Assembly: GCF_034140825.1 (NCBI RefSeq)
Contig: NC_089045.1
Location: 25,835,501-25,899,500, forward strand
Source of the DNA: Oryza sativa Japonica Group
Lineage: Eukaryota; Streptophyta; Magnoliopsida; Poales; Poaceae
DNA length: 64,000 bases
Reading direction: 5' to 3'
Shown here: positions 12,690 through 24,500 of the stretch, in pieces
Position numbering within the stretch: the stretch's first letter is position 1
Layout of the letters: every line of letters starts with the position of its first letter
The notes under the pieces: generated by a model
The model's input: only the letters and a program-made list of their open reading frames with translations
Database searches by the model: none
What the model was told of the DNA's origin: nothing
Made by a program: the position numbers and the translations under genes

Positions 12690-12739
12690 GGCCCCTGCGC
12701 AAGGATGACACGCACAAATCGAGAAATAGTCCAAATTTT
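12638..12739 (+). ncRNA. U6: U6 spliceosomal snRNA gene
   Basis: The region reads as plant U6 throughout: a 5' stem-loop (GTCACTTCGGTGAC), the ACAGAGA box (GATACAGAGAAGATTAGC), GCATGGCCCCTGCGCAAGG, and a 3' end CCAAA followed by a Pol III T-run terminator. U6 is the catalytic-core RNA of the spliceosome and pairs with U4 and U2. One base differs from the other local copy and from the usual plant form near the 3' end: GAAATAGTCC in place of GAAATGGTCC. The 5' stem differs from the common GTCCCTTCGGGGAC by a compensating pair of changes that keep it paired. A proper promoter lies upstream, so the copy may be expressed. Confidence 0.88.
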
Positions 12740-13997
12740 TTTGAGATTTCTGCCCAGGTCCCTGGAGCCCATAGTTTTCCTTTCAGATCTGCCCCTGGAC
12801 CATTCTTTTCGCGCCCTTGCCTATTCCGACTTCTTACATCCAGGCCCTTTCATCTTAACAGTTTTCCCCTCACAGTTTCGAGACATCCATGTCCTTCCCT
12901 TTTGCACCTTCTTATTTTCCAGCATATTACAATTAGGTCCTTTTTGTAATTGCTGTTCTCTTCCGGGTTCATCTTCTCCCATCTGCTGATTCCAAGTTAC
13001 TACTCTTATCAGGTGGTAATGACATGACAATGCCACTACGATTATTAACCACTTCTTGTTGGCTGAACCGGGGAACCCTCGTTGAAAACGTTGCTTTTAA
13101 AAAATTTCCAACTATTTTTTGTCTAGATGATTTGGCCATCTGTCTTGGCCTTTTTTTGAGTGTATCAATAAATGGCATGAATGGTAAAAAAAGGCCCTCG
13201 ACATTATAAAAAATGGTTAGGGTGGGTTTTAGTATTGTATACTTCCTCCTTTATCAAAAGAATATTATTTTAGAACGTATATTAGCTACACAATTTTGGC
13301 TATGTACATCTCTTTGTCGATGTAGACTGGGTTTAATCAATCCGTTATCTTTAAAAAAAAGCTTACACAAGTTAACTTCAATCATGATTATAAATTTGTA
13401 ATATAGGTTTTGACTTTTGAGTACACGAATCTTTTAAGCCTAATGACATATTAATTAGACTTAATAAATTTATCTCACAGTTTACAGGTGAAATCTGTAA
13501 TTTGTTTTGTTATTAGTTTATATTTAATACTTCAAATGTATGTCCATATATTCGATGTGATACGCCAAAACTTTTCACCACTGGATCTAAACATAGCCTA
13601 TGAATGCATGGATGCACCCTCCACTCAACACGCTTTTGGCGGTTTGTGTTCGCCAACCAACAGTCAGCCACAACCGCATCTATCTATCTACCGTTCATTC
13701 ATTCAGAAATTTCAGACGTCAGACTGAAGAAGATAAGAAGAAAACTGGAAGAATTTGGCAACTGGAAGATGCAGGCAGTTTGAACTGCTCAATGTGGATA
13801 TGTGAAGCAAATTTCAGACTCGGAGAAGAGTGACAGACACTGAAAGGCTTGGCTACCACAGGTTTTAGAAAGTTCTGTTCATAAGTTTCTAAAATGAAGT
13901 CATTCTACTTACAAGAATAAACTCTCCAGTAATCAGTCGAGGTTGATCATAATATTCATTTGGCAATTGATAAGCAATAACGTAATGTTCTGGCTGT

Positions 13998-14081
13998 CAG
14001 GGCTTACGACTGAATTATCTAGCAGCAGGGCTTACGACTGAATTATCTAGCAGCAGGGCTTACGACTGAATTATCTAGCAG
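13998..14081 (+). repeat. 28-bp direct repeat, three perfect copies
   Basis: Three exact head-to-tail copies of a 28-bp unit starting CAGGGCTTACGACTG and ending TTATCTAGCAG, at 13998, 14026 and 14054. The inverted partner copy of this block (about 14915-14980) lacks the unit, so it was gained after the block duplicated, or lost from the partner. Confidence 0.92.
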
Positions 14082-14337
14082 CAAAATTACTGCAGATGAA
14101 GCAGTTCTTATTATAAATTTACAAAAAATAAATGCCTAATTTGTGCAAAAGGAGAGTGCGAGATTGAATAATGTAGGTGGCGGCACAGAAGCTAATGGGA
14201 AACCGTGGGGGAAAACTGCAAATATGTAAGGGCCTAGATGTAAGAAGTCGGAATAGGCAAGGGCGCGAAAAGAATGGTCCAGGGGCAGATCTGAAAGGAA
14301 AACTATGGGCTGCAGGGGCCTGGGCAGAAATCTCAAA

Positions 14338-14387
14338 AAAATTTGGACCATTTCTCGATTTGTGCGTGTCATCCTTGCGCAGGGGCC

Positions 14388-14419
<32 letters not shown>

Positions 14420-14439
14420 TCGGATGTCACCGAAGTGAC
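14338..14439 (-). ncRNA. U6: U6 spliceosomal snRNA gene, second copy
   Basis: Full-length U6 on the minus strand, with the same 5' stem-loop as the first copy, the ACAGAGA region, and the standard GAAATGGTCC near the 3' end, followed by a seven-T run (14341 to 14335). It has its own promoter (14461-14504). It faces the first U6 gene across 1.6 kb. Its downstream flank matches the flank of the first copy for more than 130 bp, so the two arose by local duplication and not by independent retroposition. Confidence 0.9.
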
Positions 14440-14460
14440 GACCTAGCTGCAGCGCGCGAG

Positions 14461-14504
14461 TTTATAAGCTGCTCTCCTTCTCTGTTGGCTTTCGATGTGG
14501 TACT
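14461..14504 (-). promoter_or_regulatory. Pol III U6-type promoter of the second U6 copy
   Basis: On the minus strand the USE reads AGTACCACATCG (14504-14493) and the TATA box TTATAAA (14467-14461), with 25 bp between them. RGCCCR-type motifs upstream (GGGCCG near 14598 and 14640) match the monocot-specific elements. Confidence 0.85.
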
Positions 14505-15588
14505 AAACTTTCCCCGCAGCGCCCCCGTACAAACCATCGGATCCCCATCCAACGGACCCAGGTGGCCAGCGCCACCCCCGCAGTACGACGCGCGTGGGCT
14601 TCACCTTCTGACGCGGCCCAATTTATGAGCACACGGCCCAATAAAATAGTTCTCCCCTTTCCGGCCCGCATCACATGCCCGATTCGTGTGGCTCCATCTT
14701 ACATCCAGGCCGTTGCTCCCTGATCCAGCGGCTGACCAAGCTCCACGCCATGCGCTGTTATTTGTTCATGGGATCCCTTTGTTCATCGCTCAACAATTTT
14801 TGTGGATGGAATAATTTCTTTGAGAAAAAAACTGTTGGAAGAATTTTCTTGCTGAGCGTGCAGTTTTTGTTATTCGATTATAAGTAGTCGAACTGTCGAA
14901 GCATCTAGGTTGAATTTCATCAGAACTGCTTCAAGCTGCAGTTTTGCTGCTGACAGCCAAAACATGAACTGATTGTTAATCGATTACCAGATGAACATTT
15001 TGGACCAACCAATCTCTATTGATCACTGCGAATGGATTCCTGTAACTAGCAAACCTGCTCTCTTGATTAGAAGAACTTATGAGCAGATAAATAAATCTTG
15101 CGTGACAAATCACATCATTTCCAGGGACGCGAAACCCTTTGAATTTGCCAACGAACAGTTGTGCAGTTAACAGTTTGACCCACCAAAGTATGATGCGAGG
15201 ATTATTAATCGGAGATTTGGAACAACACACTGTATCATTCGCAGAAGATTGGAAAAATTGCAGTAGCAATTAGTAAAGCCTTTATTTTTTCAGACTTTCA
15301 GTGTCACTCTGACTCCACATCGAGCAAGATCAAACTTTCTGCATCTTCAGTTACCAAATTCTTCATGAAAACGTTTTGTTCTTCTTCTTCTTTTTCCTCG
15401 TCTTCTTGAACCTGACGTTTGAATGAATGAATGAATGAATGGTAGATAGATAGATGCGGTTTTCTGGCTGACCGTTGGTTATTGCTCCCATGTCATGTCG
15501 CAACAACCAGTAATAACTACCGGCTGTTCTGCGAACACAAGCTGCCAAAGCAGGTTGAGTAGAGAGTGCAGAAACCTTTTGCAATTTG

Positions 15589-15725
15589 GGCTGTGTTTAG
15601 CTCCAAAGTTTAGAACCAAACTTTAGTCCTTTTTCATCACATCAACCTGTTATACACACACAACTTTTCAGTCACATCATCTTTAATTTCAACCAAAATT
15701 CAAACTTTGGATCCAAAACACAGCC
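15589..15725. mobile_element. Short MITE, 137 bp
   Basis: Terminal inverted repeats GGCTGTGTTTAGCTCC and GGCTGTGTTTTGGATCC (right end, reverse strand) continue into CAAAGTTT on both sides. The direct flanks TTG/TTG suggest a 3-bp target duplication. The superfamily is not certain. The following 450 bp (15726-16184) hold nothing I can name. Confidence 0.65.
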
Positions 15726-16184
15726 TTGCTCAATTTGCTGATGGCTGCTACACATGCCTTGCCTGCCTAGTAGTATCTTTTTATCTGCAGCACATCAGCA
15801 TTGCACATTTGCATGGTGTGAGTCACCGTTGGGCAAGCATCTTTGTGGCACGATCGGCGCCAATTTGCTCAATATGGATTAACGAATATATGTGAATTTG
15901 TGATGTTGTAATATACGCAAGCCAGATGTTGGTGAGCAGAATATTCTTTTAAAAAAAAAAGAACAAGGTATATATTTATATGTAGGGCGGTTAAGATGCT
16001 CATCATGTAGTACTAGCTTTGCCTTTACGTGTCCAGACTCATATAGGATCGGTTTGTGACTTGTGTGAGCTATGTCAATCACAAGGTCTTGTACTCTTGT
16101 TCTGTTCACATTTTTTCTAAAAGGAAAGTGCTGCTCACATCGAGGGTCTTCGATTCGGAGGAAAAACATTACTCTACAATTTTA

Positions 16185-16561
16185 AGACCCTTTTGATTTG
16201 TAAAAATGAAAAAATGAAGGAATAAAAAAACATAAGATTCTAACATAAATGAAAGTGTAAAACAAAGAATTACAAAATATAGAAAAAACACAAAAAATGA
16301 TCGTTTGATTGGACCGTAGGAAAAACACATAGATCGGATAAATCGGATGAGAGAGATAAACTTAAAGGAAATTTTCTAAGAGCTAGCTTTAAACTCTTGC
16401 TAAGTTTCCTCCAAAATTTATATATGAATGTCCATTTCATAGGAATTTCAAAGCATTGGGTATGATTCAATCTTTTGATTCAAAGGCATCCATAGAACTT
16501 TTTTCTATAGGATTGAAATCTTTCAAAATTCATATGTTTTTCCTCTAAATCAAAAAGGCCC
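16185..16561. mobile_element. Tourist/PIF-type MITE, 377 bp
   Basis: Left end AGACCCTTTTGATTTG and right end (reverse strand) GGGCCTTTTTGATTTA form 15-bp imperfect inverted repeats flanked by TTA on each side, the usual target duplication of PIF/Harbinger-related MITEs. The interior is AT-rich and non-coding. Confidence 0.65.
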
Positions 16562-16591
16562 TTAGAGGATTTCAATCCTATATAAAATTTT

Positions 16592-17078
16592 GAGACAATC
16601 CATTATATGCCACTGACTTTGTCGCACATCTACGATTTACCACTGACTTTGTCACGTTCTACAATATGCCATCGACTTTTGCTAAACTTCTACGATTTAC
16701 CATCGCCGTCCGGTTAGCCACCGTTAGTACTGTACAAATTTGTCGAAATGACCAAAATACCCCTATGACAAAAACTTCCAAAATTTGGATAAAATTATCA
16801 AAATATTATATTATAAACATAAGATTGTAAACATCCAAAATTTGATCAAAAACTTGAAATATGATATTTCATATTTTTTATCCAAATTTTGAAACCTTTT
16901 CTCCTAGGGGTATTTTGGTCATTTCGACAAATTTGTACAGTACTAACGGAGACTAACCGGACGGCGATGGTAAATTGTAGAAGTTAAGCAAAAGTCAATG
17001 GCATATTATAGAACATGATAAAGTCAGTGGCAAATCGTAGACGTGTGACAAAGTCAGTGGTATATAATGGATTCTCTC
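16592..17078. mobile_element. Mutator-like MITE with long inverted repeats and a 9-bp target duplication
   Basis: A 487-bp foldback element. Its ends begin GAGACAATCCATTATA and, on the reverse strand, GAGAGAATCCATTATA, and stay complementary for roughly 200 bp with some differences. A perfect 9-bp duplication TAAAATTTT lies at 16583-16591 and 17079-17087. Long terminal repeats and 9-bp duplications are typical of Mutator-like elements. The AT-rich flank from 17088 to 17366 resembles the neighbouring MITE at 16185 in parts. Confidence 0.85.
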
Positions 17079-17385
17079 TAAAATTTTCCTATGAAGATCT
17101 TTAAAACAAAGGATTGAATCATATTCTAATCTCCGAAAATCTTATAGAGATTTTGGAGAAAATTTAGTAAGAGTTTCAATATCTTAAAAACTTTCCTTTG
17201 AGTCTATCTCTCATCCAACTCCCATGTTTTTCTGAGGTCTAATCAAACGGTATTCCTATATTTGTCCTATATTTTGCAATCCACTGTTTTGGACTCGTAT
17301 TTTTATTAGAATTCTATGGTTTTCCTATTTCTATGTTTTTTCATTCCTACGATTCAAATGGGCATAGAAGTTTAAGATTCGGTTC

Positions 17386-17388
<3 letters not shown>

Positions 17389-17468
<80 letters not shown>
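17389..17468. repeat. (TA)n microsatellite, about 40 units
   Basis: Uninterrupted TA dinucleotide tract of about 80 bp. A length polymorphism between accessions is likely. Confidence 0.97.
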
Positions 17469-17471
<3 letters not shown>

Positions 17472-17837
17472 GTCCTCCCTTTTATGAAAAAAAAAGAAGA
17501 CTCATGTGAATGTTCAAATCCATAGCTAAGATTCGTTTTTTTAAGATGGAGGGAGCACTTCTTTGTAAAAAAAAAAAGAGACAAACTTATTTTGAAGCTT
17601 TCAAAGTCAATAAGGGATAGTAACATTTAGAGAGTTTAACATTGATGTCTTCATAAATCTTCTACGCAAGAAAAATTACACAAGTACAATAATATTACAG
17701 AATCCTTCTTTTAACAAACATGTCTACATCACCTTCATACAAAACATAATCTAAGTAAACAATCAAGCGGTTAAAATAAATACTACTACTAACAAAGACG
17801 ACCGAGAATCCGAGATAGTTGATGGTCATTTCTTTTA

Positions 17838-18013
17838 GGGCTTGTTCACTTTACTACCATTTTCAACCTTACCTTTTTTTTATACCAAAGTTATTAAAAA
17901 ATAGCTATATTTAGTTTGTTGCCAAATTTTTATAAGTACATATGAAATCTTACTAAAATTTAATAATGCCAAAACTTAGTAAAGTTCAAAATGTTATCAA
18001 AGTGAACAAGCCC
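17838..18013. mobile_element. MITE, about 176 bp
   Basis: The ends GGGCTTGTTCACTTT and, on the reverse strand, GGGCTTGTTCACTTT are identical inverted repeats. Flanks TTA and TCA are close to a 3-bp target duplication. It lies about 530 bp upstream of the lipin start codon and so may sit in its promoter. Confidence 0.7.
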
Positions 18014-18544
18014 TCAGATAATGACAGTTGATGGCGATATCAATTCATCCATTCAAAATTTATGAAAAAATTTAAAAGCAGGTGGTTAATAGTAAACGTT
18101 AGTGGCATTATCATGTCATTGTCATTACCACCAGATAATCCCCCACAAATCTGAAATCTATATATGCTTTCGTGTTGGAATAATTCACCCGTTCGATCCC
18201 GGAATATGCTCCGATTCATCCCTTCTTCTTCTTCCTCTTCTTCTTCCTCCATCCACCATCTAACATTCTAACCCCGCATTAATTCCTTCCTCCCCACCTC
18301 CTCCTCCCCCAAAATCCCACTCCTCACTCCCCCTCCCGCTTCGAGATCTCCCCCTCCGATCCGCCTCCGCCTCGAATTGGGGCTCGATTCGAGGTATCAC
18401 ATCCCCCAATCATCTCGGAAGAATCTCGATCGGTGTGTGTGGGGATTGAGTTTGGAGTTGGATTTGATTTTGTTGCGGATTCGGTCGGATGCGCGGCGGA
18501 GTTAGGGCACGGCGCCGGTGGTCGGCGGCGGCGGCGGCGGCGAG

Positions 18545-21500
18545 ATGTACGCGGTGGGGAAGTTCGGGAGCTTCATCTCGCGGAGCGTGTACACCGTCTC
18601 CGGCCCGTTCCACCCGTTCGGCGGCGCGGTGGATGTAGTGGTGGTGCAGCAGCAGGACGGCGGCGGGTTCAAGAGCTCGCCGTGGTACGTCCGGTTCGGC
18701 AAGTTCCAGGGGGTGCTCAAGACGCGGGAGAAGGTGGTCACCATCGCCGTCAATGGCGTCGAGGCCGGGTTCCACATGTACCTCGACAGCAACGGGGAGG
18801 CCTACTTCCTCCGCAACGGGGAGCCCAACCTCGAGGAAGGGGAGTTCGCCGTGTCCCCCGTGTCGTCCGGGGACGAGCGGGACGAGGCGGCGCCGCCGCC
18901 ACCGCTGCCGGTGCAGGACACGCAGCTCAGGAAGTCGAAGAGCATATCGTGCGATAGCTCCACCATGGAGGCCAATGCCGGGGACGGCAAGATCCTCGCG
19001 AGGACGAGCTCGAGGCGGGTTACCATACTCGAGCGGATGTTTGGTCGGAAATCGATCAAGGACGGTCCGGATGGGGTGGATAGGGTGAGCTCGTTAGAGC
19101 GTGCCGAGATTGCTGCTGAGCTCCTTGATACCAATTGGTCGACGAATCCGCCACGTGGTGCAAAAGCTCGTAGATCTCTCGATGAGCCTTCCAAGAGTAA
19201 TTTAGAAGATCCTGTAAATGGTAATCAGGTGGAAACCTCAAAAGTGGTATCGCCGTCATGTAGCATTGATCAGGAGAAAGACATGGGCTCCTCTAATAGA
19301 GGCAGTGTGGATAGCAATTTTTTTAGTCCGCAGGGAGGAACAGATAGTTTGGGAGATGAAAACAACCATTATATACAAACAACTAGTGTCAAGGAGGAAG
19401 TTGTTGAGATTTACACGCGTGATAGCAGTGTTTCGATTGATGGTACAGACCAGGCAGGAATAGAGTCTTCATCAAATGATCCAGGTACAGATAAAATTAC
19501 CAGTGAGCCCATTGATACTCAAAGTGAGAAAATTATCAGTGAGCCCATTGAAACGCAAAGTGAGAAAATTATCAGTGAGCCCATTGATACTCAAAGTGAG
19601 AAAATTATCAGTGAGCCCATTGAAACGCAAAGTGAGAAAATTATCAGTGAGCCCATTGATGCTCAAAGTGAGAAAATTATCAGTGAGCCCATTGAAGCGC
19701 AAAGTGAGAAAATTATCAGTGAGCCCATTGATACTCAAACCGAGAAAATTATCAGTGACCCCATTGAAGCGCAAAGTGAGAAAATTATCAGTGAGCCCAT
19801 TGATGCTCAAACCGAGAAAATTATCAGTGAGCCCATTGAAGCGCAAAGTGAGAAAATTATCAGTGAGCCCATTGATACTCAAACCGAGAAAATTATCAGT
19901 GACCCCATTGATACTCAAAGTGAGAAAATTATCAGTGAGCCCATTGATACTCAAACCGAGGAAATTATCAGTGACCCCATTGATACTCAAAGTGAGATGT
20001 TGGATAATTTTCAAGATGACACTGGAAGGGAAATGCACACCAGGGAGGTCCTTTCCCATGTTATTTTTGAAACCCATGCTGGTGAGACAAACATTACCAT
20101 TGGTAAGAGTGAGGAGATTTCACAGTTTGTCACTGTAAAAACATGCCAAGATTGTTCTGATGCAAATTCACCTGTTTATGAAACTGCAGGTTTGTCAAGT
20201 GAAATGCATGACATCTCTTCAATTACTTCTGCTCAAGATGCATGCCAAGAGAAAGTGGTCATTGTCAGCAGCTATGAGACTGTGGAGACCTCATATAATG
20301 TGCCTGATATTTTGGTTGACAAAGTTTGTCATGCTGTTGGTAACCCACTGGATGATTCTTTACAGCCCAAAGAGCAGTCGGGAGTCTCCATTGAGGAAAT
20401 AGAACATGTAAGTTTTGAGGACAAACCACTGTCATATTATGGTGCTTCCAGCAATATTGAAGACATGACTAAGCTGGGTATTCAAGACCAACAGGTGCCA
20501 GTCTTTGAGGATTCCGGTTCCCAAAACTCCCAAGAATTTGTTCCAGACAAGGATATTTGTGTGGATACTGTTGTTAATGATCGTAGTGCCCATATAGTAA
20601 ATGATTTAGCTTGCAATCATGATTTTGTTTTTCCTGCTGCTTCTTCCAGTGTTGAAGAGATATCAAATTATGTGCCTGATAATCATCTTCATGATGTAAC
20701 AAAGGACTTCATTGTGGAAAATAAAACATGCAATGGAGAGCTTAACATTTCCCTTGTCCAAACGTCAACAACGGGAGATGAGACCACAGAATGCATTTCT
20801 CCATCAGCTAATATTCCTAATAAAGTAGAACTGCAAGGTTCACAGATTATTTCTGATCTTTCTAGTTTGAGAAAGGTTGAAGCAGAAAGCACCACACTAG
20901 AAGATACTGAAAGCAGATCTAGTTCTGCTAGTGGAGTCGAAATTAAGCTTGTGCCTGAGGCTATATACGAGCCAAGGGAAGAAGCAGAAGCAGTTGTTTC
21001 ATTCTCAGAGTTCGTAGAAGAAATTCAATTTCAGTTTAGTGACAGTGAAAGCTTTGCTGATCGAAAGACCACAGATGATGCTGCATCTACTAAAGAGGCA
21101 GGTGCAGTAGAACATGATGAATCTGATTGTGACACAGAACAACAGGGAGGGAATAATACAGGTCTTGGAAATAACCTGGAAAACTGTTCTGATTCATCAA
21201 GGCCTGAGACTATCCCTGTTCCTATTCCAGGAAGTGAGTTTCACTCAGATGACAATAATCTGGAGGCTAAATCTCTACCAAATCTCCGCTCTCACATACA
21301 TGATCTTGAAAGGTCTGACAGTTTTCAGCTAAGCCGCTCACTACAGTCGAACGGTGAAAATAATGGGGTTGAGCCAGTCAAGAGTACAACTTCTGACTTG
21401 CCAATTCAGGAACCAGAAGATACTGGTGATTCAAAAGAAAATTTTGTCCCACCGGAGCCTACTAACAGCGCAATAGCTGATAACCTGAAAATAGATCCAT

Positions 21501-24500
21501 TCAATCCTTGTGTGGGTAAGCTCTTTTTTAATAGTCCAATACAATTGTTTCATATTTTTGGTACTACTAGGTTTTAACGACCTTGATCTGCACCCAAAAA
21601 AAAAAAGTAATGTCCATTTCTCTAGACCTCACCAGAAACTTGGCTGTGCCATAAGCAAAGTCAGTTTTGTATACATACATCGAATTCGACATATTTATAT
21701 AGCTAGTTTTATAGCAACTTTTGTTGGTTCCCGGCAGTACCACATATGTCAATATGTACCAGTAACAGATAGTAATATCTAGCTGTCATTATGTGCAGAA
21801 TTATCCCTATGCAGGCACCTGTTATCAGAAGGCATGGGAGAAGATGCTGCATGCAAAGCATTCGATGCAGAGAAGGTAACCTTAGAGAAGTTTCGTGCCA
21901 TGAAGCAGTCGCTGATAAGAAACAACAAGCTTGTTGTTAGGATTGCTGGTCGATACTTTCCGTGGGATGCAGCTGCACCTGTCATACTGGGCATGGTTTC
22001 TTTTCAGGAGGAACAATCCTTTGAACCCCAAGGTATGATAAAGGTAGAGCGAGTTGAGCCAAATGCAGCACCAGGTGGCTGGAGAATATGGCCATTTTCT
22101 TTCAAAAGGACAAGGTCTGTTAACACTGTCCAGCCAGTTTCTGAAAGCACTGAGGAGGCTTCCTCTTCCGCTCCTGTTAAAGAAGTGGAGAGAGAAAACA
22201 ACAAACCCAGGGCAAAGAGGATGGAGAGAAAAGTGCGTTCGCTCACTCCAACATCTGAGGAGCTAGCATCTCTTGATCTCAGAGAGGGCAGGAACGTGGT
22301 AACATTTACCTTCTCAACTGGAATGCTTGGAAAACAGCAGGTAAGTTTCCATTTCCACATTGTTTCACTTAATTGCCATAGAGTTTCTAATCTCCCAAAC
22401 CTTCTTCAACAGGTAGATGCTCACATATATTTATGGAAATGGAATGCACGCATTGTCATTTCAGATGTTGATGGAACTATCACCAAGTAAGATGCAGAAC
22501 TGGAACATTTAAGAATTTAAGAATTATAGTTTGGATACTTGATTGCCATGAGCAAGGATCGAAAAAAGACCAGAATTTTCAAAATTTACAGAGCTAGGCT
22601 GGTAGGCAGTAACTGGCAGAGTTACCAGCCAGTTACAGCCTTACTGGGCCTCTTTCTGGGTAGCTATTTCTTTTGTTGTGTTTATACTTTGTACACATTT
22701 TTCTCAAGTTGTTTTATTTCTTTGGTGTTCTCTAAACATTAACATCAATGTTGCATTGTAATCAGTATGGAAACACATTTTTCCGAAGAATTATGAACAA
22801 CAAAAGCATGTTCCTTCTTGTTGGAAAACGTTTATACTACTAATAAAAGAGATGGAAGGCAGTAAACTTCATGTAACTGAAACAATTCATAGGAACTAGC
22901 TGAGTTCACAAAACATGCAAAAAGTATTTTAACTTAACCTAACAAGTGCCTACAATTTATCAATATAAATGTAGGTCTGATGTTCTTGGCCAGTTCATGC
23001 CGCTGGTTGGTGTTGATTGGTCTCAAAATGGTGTTGCACATTTATTTTCTGCAATAAAGGTATGCATGCTACTCATGCACCATTTTAAGTTCCACTTCCT
23101 TATGTAGCACAAACCAGTAGGAATTGACTGATTATTGCGTTTTATACTGTGTGTGTGTGTTTGTCTCTATCTATGTGAATTCATGCACCAATCTGGTCCT
23201 AAAATGTTTATTGACTTGAGCTTGTTCTTGTTGCCTTCCATTTCTGCAGGAAAATGGATATCAGTTGCTTTTCTTGAGTGCGCGTGCTATTTCACAAGCT
23301 CACCTGACAAGGCAGTTTCTTTTCAACCTTAAGCAGGTTTAGTTTAGTTCTATCCTTATGCCTTCCATTATTGATATGTATATGCCCTAGTGCATAGAAC
23401 CATAGGATTGGTCTCGTCTTTGTAAGCTTTTATGTCCAATGAACTAGCAGAATTGGTTGTATGTGTTTGGAAAGCCACACATAAAGATAATCTTAAACTA
23501 CTCTAGATTCCCATCTATTTCATCTCATATGAACATGTGATTATGGATTTCAGGATGGAAAAGCTCTTCCTGATGGCCCTGTTGTGATATCTCCTGATGG
23601 GCTATTTCCATCACTTTACAGAGAAGGTGAGCAGTGAGTGCCCCCCTACGTCTGATAACTGCTTACAGTTTGGTTATTAATTGGTTGAAAGCTGAAACTA
23701 TCTCCTGCCCACTCTCCCTATTTACCAACAATTTGATAAATGCTTACAGTTTGGTTATTACTTGGTTGAAAGCTGAAACTATCTCCTGCAGACTCCAATG
23801 TATTTTCTTTAATATTATGCTCTCTGATGTTCTTTGACATTCATTTGCAGTTATCAGACGAGCTCCTCACGAATTCAAGATCTCATGCCTAGGGGTCAGT
23901 ACTCAGCAACACAAAGATAAATATATGAACATACATTGAATAATTGCTTGCTCTTCATTGCGCTCATGAAATAATTCGTACCAAGTCTTGATTCACCTGT
24001 TTCACACAGGCTATCAAAGCACTATTTCCTCCTGACTCAAATCCATTCTATGCTGGATTTGGAAATAGAGATACAGATGAGCTTAGTTACCTCAAGGTTG
24101 GGATTCCTATGGGCAAAATTTTTATTATAAATCCCAAGGTAACAGATCACTTAGACAGATGGTCCCTTCCTACATCCAACAAAGTTTCTCTATCTGCATA
24201 ATTGGATCAGGCCCAGCCAGTGAACATATTGGAGATGGCATTTAGAAAATGTGTGTAAATTTTGTGCAGGGTGAAGTTGCGGTGAATCGTCGAGTAGATA
24301 CAAAATCATACACATCCCTCCATGCTCTTGTCAATGGGATGTTCCCTCCGATATCAACGTCATCTGAGCAGGTTTGTCATGTTCTATAATGCACATATAT
24401 CAGCACTCCTGTAAACAGAGTATTGTTCTGCCAATCGAAGTATGTTTACCATATTGTCAATGCTCCTTGACCTGATGGAAATTCTTCCTTACTTCAGGAG

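Larger units (their letters stand above)
12420..14112 (+). repeat. Left part of a rearranged inverted duplication (U6, X, Y blocks)
   Basis: Three blocks here are found again inverted at 14150-15565: the U6 gene with promoter and downstream flank (about 12420-12880), block X (about 13600-13855, containing CCGCATCTATCTATCTACC) and block Y (about 13985-14112, containing TCTGGCTGTCAG and CAGCAAAATTACTGCAG). Plus-strand order is U6, X, Y. The remaining DNA between blocks (12.9-13.6 kb) has no recognisable gene. Confidence 0.75.
14150..15565 (-). repeat. Right part of the rearranged inverted duplication
   Basis: Read on the minus strand the order is X (15565 to about 15280), Y (about 14985-14915), then U6 with its promoter and flank (about 14660-14150). 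The order differs from the left part (U6, X, Y), so this is not a simple palindrome. The DNA between blocks (about 14670-14910 and 14990-15280) carries no recognisable gene. Confidence 0.75.

Noticed and set aside
18518-18544. Upstream in-frame ATG of the lipin gene
   Set aside because: It would add a Gly run (MVGGGGGGE) not seen in lipins; the family start is MYAVGK at 18545.
19487-19990. Regular 36-bp repeats resembling a CRISPR array
   Set aside because: There are no spacers, the repeats are directly adjacent and in frame within a lipin exon of a plant gene.
19472-20077. Minus-strand ORF of 201 codons made of NGLTDNFL repeats
   Set aside because: It is the shadow of the lipin 36-bp repeat read on the other strand; a 36-bp unit keeps all frames open.
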